NCBI GenBank assembly: GCA_031396835.1
Contig: JANNLO010000128.1
Coordinates: 1-5,565, forward strand
Reading direction: 5' to 3'
DNA: 5,565 nt
DNA from: Snowella sp031396835
Lineage (GTDB): Bacteria; Cyanobacteriota; Cyanobacteriia; Cyanobacteriales; Microcystaceae
Below the pieces are notes generated by a model that saw nothing but the letters and a program-made list of their open reading frames with translations, did no database searches and had not been told where the DNA came from. Position 1 is the first letter of the stretch, and each line of letters begins with the position of its first letter. The translations under genes and the position numbers were made by a program. Shown here piece after piece: positions 1 to 3,292 of this stretch.

Positions 1-110
1 CATACGGTAAAAATGCTTTATGGTCGCCTAGTTATTTTGTTTCTAGCGCAGGTGGTGCGCCCATTGAAGTTCTCAAGCAGTACATTCAAAACCAATTAAA
101 GCCGTCCTAA
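1..110 (+). CDS. tnpA: IS200/IS605-family transposase TnpA, C-terminal end (5' part outside window)
   Basis: Reading frame 3 on the plus strand encodes 35 residues and stops at 108-110. The peptide contains LWSPSYFVSSAGGAP followed by an amphipathic helix (IEVLKQYIQNQ). This matches the C-terminus of the small Y1 (HUH) single-strand transposases of IS200/IS605 elements, where this segment carries the conserved 'W-S-x-S-Y-F-V-x-S-x-G-G' stretch and the final helix that follows the catalytic tyrosine region. The transposase cuts and joins single-stranded element ends at subterminal hairpins. The catalytic HUH motif and tyrosine lie outside the window, so activity cannot be judged. The gene runs opposite to all other genes here, and its stop codon lies in the loop of the terminal hairpin. 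Family assignment is by recognition of the motif, not by a search. Confidence 0.88.
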   Translation, partial: YGKNALWSPSYFVSSAGGAPIEVLKQYIQNQLKPS

Positions 111-363
111 AGGACGGGGTTTTTACCCAATTTTCCGATAACTCAATTCGATTACCATTAACCTCGTCATCAACCAACTGCGATAAACTCGTTTTAAATT
201 GTAGCTTACCTAAAGAAGATTTGATTTGCATCTCCCAAACACTGACAATACTTAACATTACATCTGTATTCGGATCAACTAGCAAATTACAAACCCGCGA
301 CGAGAGTTTTTTAACATCCCCAGTCCACCAAATAAAAACATGAGTATCAATTAAAATTCTCAT
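73..363 (-). pseudogene. vapC: PIN-domain (VapC-like) toxin, truncated by the IS insertion
   Basis: Starts at ATG 363-361 and is open for 96 codons. Residues 1 to about 78 are a clear PIN domain of the VapC type. The opening MRILIDTHVFIWW carries the first metal-binding Asp (D6), and SVWEMQIKSSLGKL carries the second acidic residue (E44). VapC proteins are Mg-dependent RNases of about 125-135 residues. The second half, with the DPFDRLL-like and TAD-like motifs holding the remaining acidic ligands, is missing. From about residue 79 the frame reads through the insertion-sequence end (antisense to its hairpin and tnpA) and stops at 73-75, so the last ~18 residues are not PIN sequence. The ATG overlaps the antitoxin stop by 4 bp, the normal antitoxin-then-toxin order. 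The product is probably not a working nuclease. The lost 3' half may survive on the other side of the element, outside the window. Confidence 0.85.
102..124 (+). terminator. IS right-end hairpin, also shaped as an intrinsic terminator for tnpA
   Basis: Six-base perfect stem CCGTCC/GGACGG (102-107 with 112-117) with a TAAA loop, then GG and five T (120-124). The tnpA stop codon TAA occupies the first three loop bases. In this family such a hairpin is the strand-specific recognition site for TnpA. The adjacent T-run makes it also fit a rho-independent terminator on the plus strand. Which role dominates is inference. Confidence 0.65.
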
Positions 364-581
364 TGATCATCGCCGAACCAAAACTCATCGGGCAAAGTAT
401 CGTTAAAATCGTCACTCATCCAAACTTGTCCCTCATGTAAGCCTGCTATACGGGGAGGACTAGACGGATTAGAAAATGCCATACTCTTATCTTTAACAGA
501 CCGAATAAAATCAAGCACCTCAGCTAACAAAGGCTCTGGTACTGAATCTAATTCATTGATAATGATTTCTATCGTGAGCAT
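360..581 (-). CDS. DUF2281-family VapB-like antitoxin, 73 residues
   Basis: I chose ATG at 581-579, giving 73 residues. The N-terminal helix (MLTIEIIINELDSVPEPLLAEVLDF, pieces at 1-25) and the C-terminal stretch PRIAGLHEGQVWMSDDF...LPDEFWFG (43-70) are the signature of DUF2281 proteins, which in cyanobacteria sit directly before PIN toxins. The acidic C-terminal tail is the expected toxin-neutralising part, and the N-terminal helix is the likely dimer or DNA-contact part. The stop TGA overlaps the toxin ATG (ATGA), so translation is probably coupled. The frame stays open upstream to a TTG at 731, but a perfect TATAAT at 615-620 lies inside that extension and family members begin like MLTIE, so the short form is preferred. 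The Shine-Dalgarno sequence is poor (GG only 4 bases from the ATG). The gene is intact although its partner is cut, so the protein may now be an orphan antitoxin. Confidence 0.82.
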   Translation of the reverse strand: MLTIEIIINELDSVPEPLLAEVLDFIRSVKDKSMAFSNPSSPPRIAGLHEGQVWMSDDFNDTLPDEFWFGDDQ

Positions 582-593
582 TTTTCCGAATTT

Positions 594-637
594 CTCGAAA
601 CTTAGTCTAACCTTATTATACAAATATGCTCGAAACT
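594..637 (-). promoter_or_regulatory. Paired 9-bp direct repeats around the -10 box, candidate antitoxin operator
   Basis: AGTTTCGAG occurs twice on the minus strand, at 637-629 and 602-594, 35 bp apart, one on each side of TATAAT (615-620). One copy falls in the -35/-10 spacer and the other just after the likely transcription start. Antitoxin or antitoxin-toxin complexes commonly repress their own operon by binding repeats in exactly these positions. Seen directly: the repeats and their placement. Inferred: that the DUF2281 protein binds them. Confidence 0.4.
615..620 (-). promoter_or_regulatory. -10 box of the toxin-antitoxin operon promoter
   Basis: Perfect TATAAT on the minus strand (620 to 615), about 34 bases before the antitoxin ATG at 581. 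That allows a transcription start near 608 and a leader of roughly 27 bases. No good TTGACA-like -35 box is found at 16-18 bp. The 9-base direct repeats on either side suggest that a bound regulator controls the promoter. The assignment rests on sequence match and position only. Confidence 0.5.
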
Positions 638-665
638 CATCTACAAAACTATAACGAAAGGGATG

Positions 666-728
666 AAAAGCGATCGCGTTTTCATGATCATCTTGATCTA
701 AAAATACTTTTGCTTGTTTAAAAATCTG
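666..728 (-). repeat. Relic segment A: HIP1-bearing 63-bp unit downstream of the Uma2 gene
   Basis: The minus-strand segment reads QIFKQAKVFLDQDD...NAIAF in one frame and includes HIP1 (670-677), which supplies the Ala-Ile-Ala codons. It aligns without gaps to segment B (1448-1510) at 47 of 63 bases and 10 of 21 codons. It follows the Uma2 stop codon and precedes the antitoxin promoter. The frame runs on into the antitoxin frame, but the bases between them hold the promoter, so this looks like the remnant of a small separate ORF. The function of that ORF is not recognised. Confidence 0.45.
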
Positions 729-743
729 CAACTAATTTCTTAA

Positions 744-1370
744 TCATGCCTCAAATTGGCCGTTAAAAACTTGTCGAGTACTTAAAGATAAACTAGGAAA
801 ACTAGGCGACTTGATCTTTTGTCCTTCTCTAAATTGAGTAGCATGATATTCACCTTCAATTAATGAATAAATCGTTAAAGTTGGTTGTTTAGGAGAACCA
901 ATAAACCTTTTACCTCCCAAACCCAAATAATCCACAATCCAATATTCTGTAATGCCTAAAGCTTCATAAGCATCTAGTTTCAGGGCATAATCATCACTCC
1001 AATTACTGCTAACAACTTCAATAATAAGAGCAACCAAATCTCCACGAGTGACGGTAGATTCCTTTTCCCATTGAGGTTCATCTTGAATAATCGCTTTTTT
1101 TAGAACAATAACATCTGGTTCGTAGCCCGACAATTCATTCACTCTAACAATACATTCCCTGGGAACAAAATAGGATGAATTTAATCTTCTAATCTCAAAA
1201 CTGAGTTCATTCATCAAAAAACCAGCAATTTGAGAATGTTTCCCTTTGGGTTTAGGCATTTGAATAATATCACCATCATGAAGTTCATAGGAATATTCGG
1301 ACTGTAAAGGATACCAGTGAATAAATTCTTCAAAATTAGTTAAAACAGATTTAGAAAGTAGATTAATCAT
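744..1370 (-). CDS. Uma2-family (DUF820) putative restriction-endonuclease-fold nuclease
   Basis: 208 residues, the normal size for the family, from ATG 1370-1368 to the stop at 744-746. Uma2/DUF820 proteins have a PD-(D/E)XK nuclease fold and are greatly expanded in cyanobacteria. Their biological role is largely unsettled. Visible signature parts are FEEFIHWYP near the start, YELHDGDIIQMPKPKGKHS (28-46, with E29), GYEPDVIVL with the likely catalytic Asp D86, LIIEVVSS with Glu E118, and K131 in the following helix KLDAYEALGITEYWIVD, so the D...E...K triad appears complete. The C-terminal SPSFPSLSLSTRQVF is also typical. No Shine-Dalgarno precedes the ATG. A 14-codon ORF with a good one ends 2 bases upstream, so coupled translation is possible. 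It lies between two related relic segments and may be cotranscribed with the methyltransferase upstream. Nuclease activity is inferred from the family. Confidence 0.85.
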   Translation of the reverse strand: MINLLSKSVLTNFEEFIHWYPLQSEYSYELHDGDIIQMPKPKGKHSQIAGFLMNELSFEIRRLNSSYFVPRECIVRVNELSGYEPDVIVLKKAIIQDEPQWEKESTVTRGDLVALIIEVVSSNWSDDYALKLDAYEALGITEYWIVDYLGLGGKRFIGSPKQPTLTIYSLIEGEYHATQFREGQKIKSPSFPSLSLSTRQVFNGQFEA

Positions 1371-1372
1371 AT

Positions 1373-1417
1373 TCAGTAAAGGGATTTTTTTAATTTCTGA
1401 AATACATTAGAAGTCAT
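1373..1417 (-). CDS. Possible 14-codon leader ORF upstream of the Uma2 gene
   Basis: ATG at 1417-1415 is preceded by AAGGA (1429-1425) at an ideal 7-base spacing. The frame encodes 14 residues (MTSNVFQKLKKSLY) and ends in TGA at 1375-1373, two bases before the Uma2 ATG. The Uma2 start itself has no Shine-Dalgarno, so ribosomes loading here and restarting would explain how Uma2 is translated. The frame is continuous with relic segment B, so it may instead be only the tail of that broken ORF. No known peptide is recognised. Confidence 0.3.
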   Translation of the reverse strand: MTSNVFQKLKKSLY

Positions 1418-1510
1418 TATTTTATCCTTCTTTAATTGAGCTTCACTAAATGCGATCGCGTGTTTCTAATCACATTGCTCTAAATATAATTGTGCCTGTT
1501 CAAACATCAT
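1373..1510 (-). pseudogene. Relic segment B: broken small ORF upstream of the Uma2 gene
   Basis: From ATG 1510-1508 the frame reads MMFEQAQLYLEQCD, an in-frame TAG (1468-1466), KHAIAFSEAQLKKDK, then the leader ORF, ending at 1373. It carries HIP1 at 1452-1459. Its first 21 codons match segment A (666-728) without a gap, and both keep the pattern F-x-Q-A-x-x-x-L-x-Q-x-D with AIAF. The shared pattern across an in-frame stop suggests a decayed gene or spreading unit, not chance. The source gene is not identified. Confidence 0.4.
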
Positions 1511-1576
1511 AACTTTAAGCCTTTGTGATTGGATTATAAAAAATATTCAAAATAATCTGCCGAAAATTAGATCAAT

Positions 1577-3097
1577 TTAGCTAATTCCTAATCCAGTTAA
1601 AATAGGTAAGCGATCGCGATAAAATTCGTCAACAGAAGTTTGAAGATAAGCCTTATTTTCCTCCTCAGTTTCAAGAGTTTTTCCCTCTTTAATTAATTTT
1701 TTGCCTTGATTAGATAACACTTGCCACACAAATTCAACTCCTTCTTGTTTGCGCGATTTTGCCAGCAATAATAATTGTTCTAAACGATTGACGGCAATGC
1801 CCGTACCAATCAAAGGAGATGCTAAATAATTCATCTCGTCGCCATAAAAAGCTTTCATTTTAACTGCTGAATTAAAAGCGTCCGTAGATTTTTGTCGTTG
1901 TTTACGGATCGTTTCATTGACGGCTGGATGAATATAGCCAATCCCAATCAAAATAATAAGAGCTTGATACAAACTATTTAAAGAAATATGTTTTGTTTGC
2001 GGATGATTTTGCAATTCACCTAGAGTTAAAGATCCTGTCGCTAAAGTTGTACAAATTGGCCCATAAATTTCTTCTTGGAGTTTAACTTCACCCAGGGGAA
2101 ACTGATGCTCAAACTTAATATTTGCAACAGATACTAACAGAGCAAATCGTGTATTTTGCAGATTTTTAACTTGTTCTTGAGATGTTAATAATAATCGACC
2201 TCGTGCAAAAATATCTCGACGGAATTGAGTATTTACAAAGAAATCTCGCACAACTTCTCGAAAGATTGGATCGTTAATTTGGGCTAATTGCGTTTGGGCA
2301 GCTGCCGTAAGATTAACTGCATCTATATGATCTGAAAAATGCGCCGAACCAATAAAATTCAGCTTAGCCATTTCTAGTTCTTTCGCCACTTCATCAAAAT
2401 AAAAAGAATTCCATTCTTCATTAAAATATTCGTGAGCTAAATAATTAGGATTTTGATCTTTTAGTCGTTCAAAACGGTTTTTAAGAATTGGATTTTGAAC
2501 AAAGTAATTAGCATTTGCTTCTAATAATTGTCCCGTGAAATTTAATGAATCTTTAATTCGATTGAGAATAGGTTCAGAAGAAAGTTGACCATGACGAAGC
2601 ATCAAAGCTTGCATTGGCATCGCAGCAGCCCATCCAGGCAAAGCATTATAGGAAATATAAACTAATCCACCAACATTAAGTTTTTTTCGGATAAAATTAA
2701 CAATTGCCTGACGGTTTTTCGGACTAATCCAACTATAAATTCCGTGTAAAACAATAAAGTCAAAGTTCGGCAAATCCTGATTAATAAATTCTTCAAAACT
2801 ATCATCAAAGAAATGCACATTGCGAGTGCCTGCCGCTTCTGCTAGGGTTTTAGCTTCAATAATATGGCTCGGATTAAAATCATTAGCATAAAATTGAGCT
2901 TGGGGATAGGTAGCAGCTAATAAATTGGCCGAATAACCCCGCCCACAAGCCAGTTCACAATAGTTAAAAGCTTGAGTCAGGTTAGGAGTCTGAATGGACT
3001 TTAATGTGCCAGCCAATGCTAGTTTAGTTGGACTCAGTTCTCCATAAAATCCATAGGTGTAATTCACTTCCGCCACATAACCTTCATTCCAAACCAT
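1577..3097 (-). CDS. Class I SAM methyltransferase with methyltransferase regulatory domain (PKMT-like)
   Basis: 506 residues, intact. ATG at 3097-3095 with GGAGA at 3112-3108, 10 bases upstream. Residues 1-25 (MVWNEGYVAEVNYTYGFYGEL) are the usual family opening. The Rossmann methyltransferase domain (about 1-200) has motif I ELACGRGY (48-55), the acidic SAM-ribose residue D73 after beta-2, D99 in the next strand region, FDFIVLHGIYSWIS (112-125) and LNVGGLVYISYNALPGW (140-156). A 'methyltransferase regulatory' segment follows, with NYLAHEYFNEEWNSFYF (218-234) and FRRDIFARG (292-300). The C-terminal third (about 310-506) is helical and probably winged-helix-like. The same architecture occurs in rickettsial protein-lysine methyltransferases PKMT1/2, which methylate the outer-membrane protein OmpB. 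The substrate here is unknown; the neighbouring secreted repeat protein is a candidate by position only. It probably acts in the cytoplasm, as no signal peptide or membrane segment is seen. A HIP1 site lies near its 3' end. Confidence 0.88.
   Translation of the reverse strand: MVWNEGYVAEVNYTYGFYGELSPTKLALAGTLKSIQTPNLTQAFNYCELACGRGYSANLLAATYPQAQFYANDFNPSHIIEAKTLAEAAGTRNVHFFDDSFEEFINQDLPNFDFIVLHGIYSWISPKNRQAIVNFIRKKLNVGGLVYISYNALPGWAAAMPMQALMLRHGQLSSEPILNRIKDSLNFTGQLLEANANYFVQNPILKNRFERLKDQNPNYLAHEYFNEEWNSFYFDEVAKELEMAKLNFIGSAHFSDHIDAVNLTAAAQTQLAQINDPIFREVVRDFFVNTQFRRDIFARGRLLLTSQEQVKNLQNTRFALLVSVANIKFEHQFPLGEVKLQEEIYGPICTTLATGSLTLGELQNHPQTKHISLNSLYQALIILIGIGYIHPAVNETIRKQRQKSTDAFNSAVKMKAFYGDEMNYLASPLIGTGIAVNRLEQLLLLAKSRKQEGVEFVWQVLSNQGKKLIKEGKTLETEEENKAYLQTSVDEFYRDRLPILTGLGIS
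1610..1617. repeat. HIP1 octamer GCGATCGC inside the methyltransferase gene
   Basis: One of three copies in 5.6 kb (the others are at 670-677 and 1452-1459). This highly iterated palindrome is the main sequence clue that the host is a cyanobacterium. This copy falls within the last codons of the methyltransferase gene. Confidence 0.9.
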
Positions 3098-3124
3098 AAT
3101 AGTTTTGTCTCCATCAACACGTTA

Positions 3125-3154
3125 ATAATCGCAAAATATGACCTATTCTATCAA
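3125..3154 (-). promoter_or_regulatory. Candidate promoter of the methyltransferase gene
   Basis: Minus-strand TTGATA (3154-3149; 5 of 6 to TTGACA), 18-bp spacer, GATTAT (3130-3125; 4 of 6 to TATAAT), about 28 bases upstream of the start codon. The gene upstream ends in a strong terminator, so the methyltransferase needs its own promoter. This is the best pair I found, but the -10 match is modest. Confidence 0.3.
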
Positions 3155-3165
3155 GAAACAAACCA

Positions 3166-3188
3166 ATCTAAAATATTATTTTTTAGAT
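3166..3188. promoter_or_regulatory. AT-rich 8-bp dyad upstream of the methyltransferase promoter
   Basis: ATCTAAAA (3166-3173) and TTTTAGAT (3181-3188) form perfect arms around a 7-base centre. The dyad sits about 12 bp upstream of the candidate -35 box and 15 bp beyond the terminator T-run. No T-run follows it in either direction, so it is not an intrinsic terminator. It could be a binding site for a dimeric regulator. AT-rich symmetry can also arise by chance. Confidence 0.3.
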
Positions 3189-3202
3189 CATTTCCCTTAT
3201 AT

Positions 3203-3235
3203 AAAAAAGGGACTAATCCATAAAGAATCAGTCCC
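3203..3235 (-). terminator. Intrinsic terminator of the RTX-like gene
   Basis: On the minus strand GGGACT...AGTCCC (3235-3209) folds into an 11-bp stem, counting two G-T pairs, with a 5-base TTTAT loop. It is followed at once by C-free T6 (3208-3203). It begins about 57 bases after the stop codon at 3293 and acts only in the minus-strand direction, since no T-run follows on the plus strand. It separates the repeat-protein transcript from the methyltransferase gene. Confidence 0.85.
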
Positions 3236-3292
3236 ATCAATAATATTTAGTATTTAAGTCTGAGAGTAAATTCGACAGACTAAACAACTAAT

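Larger units (their letters stand above)
1..128 (+). mobile_element. Right end of an IS200/IS605-family insertion sequence
   Basis: The tnpA 3' end is followed at once by a short perfect hairpin (102-117), then a T-run and 'accc'. A subterminal hairpin a few bases inside the cleavage point is the usual right-end structure of this family, which has no terminal inverted repeats and makes no target duplication. The neighbouring PIN gene loses similarity to its family at about 125-135, which places the junction there. The exact last base is uncertain because the left end and target tetranucleotide are outside the window. With tnpA directly next to the right end, a single-gene IS200-type element is likely, but a tnpB further left cannot be excluded. 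Confidence 0.75.
1371..1576. other. 206-bp intergenic region between the methyltransferase and Uma2 genes
   Basis: Besides relic segment B and the leader ORF it holds a minus-strand TATAAT (1538-1533) about 160 bases before the Uma2 ATG, without a recognisable -35 box. A weak AT-only inverted repeat is also present (gattat 1532-1537, ataatc 1552-1557). I see no convincing terminator after the methyltransferase stop at 1577. Readthrough from the methyltransferase into Uma2, and perhaps into the toxin-antitoxin genes, is therefore possible. Confidence 0.5.

Noticed and set aside
582..731. 50-residue N-terminal extension of the antitoxin from TTG
   Set aside because: Family members begin like MLTIE, a perfect -10 box and direct repeats lie in the extension, and its first part matches a relic segment elsewhere.
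1532..1557. Inverted repeat gattat/ataatc as terminator of the methyltransferase gene
   Set aside because: AT-only 6-bp arms, a 14-base loop and no T-run afterwards. Too weak to call.
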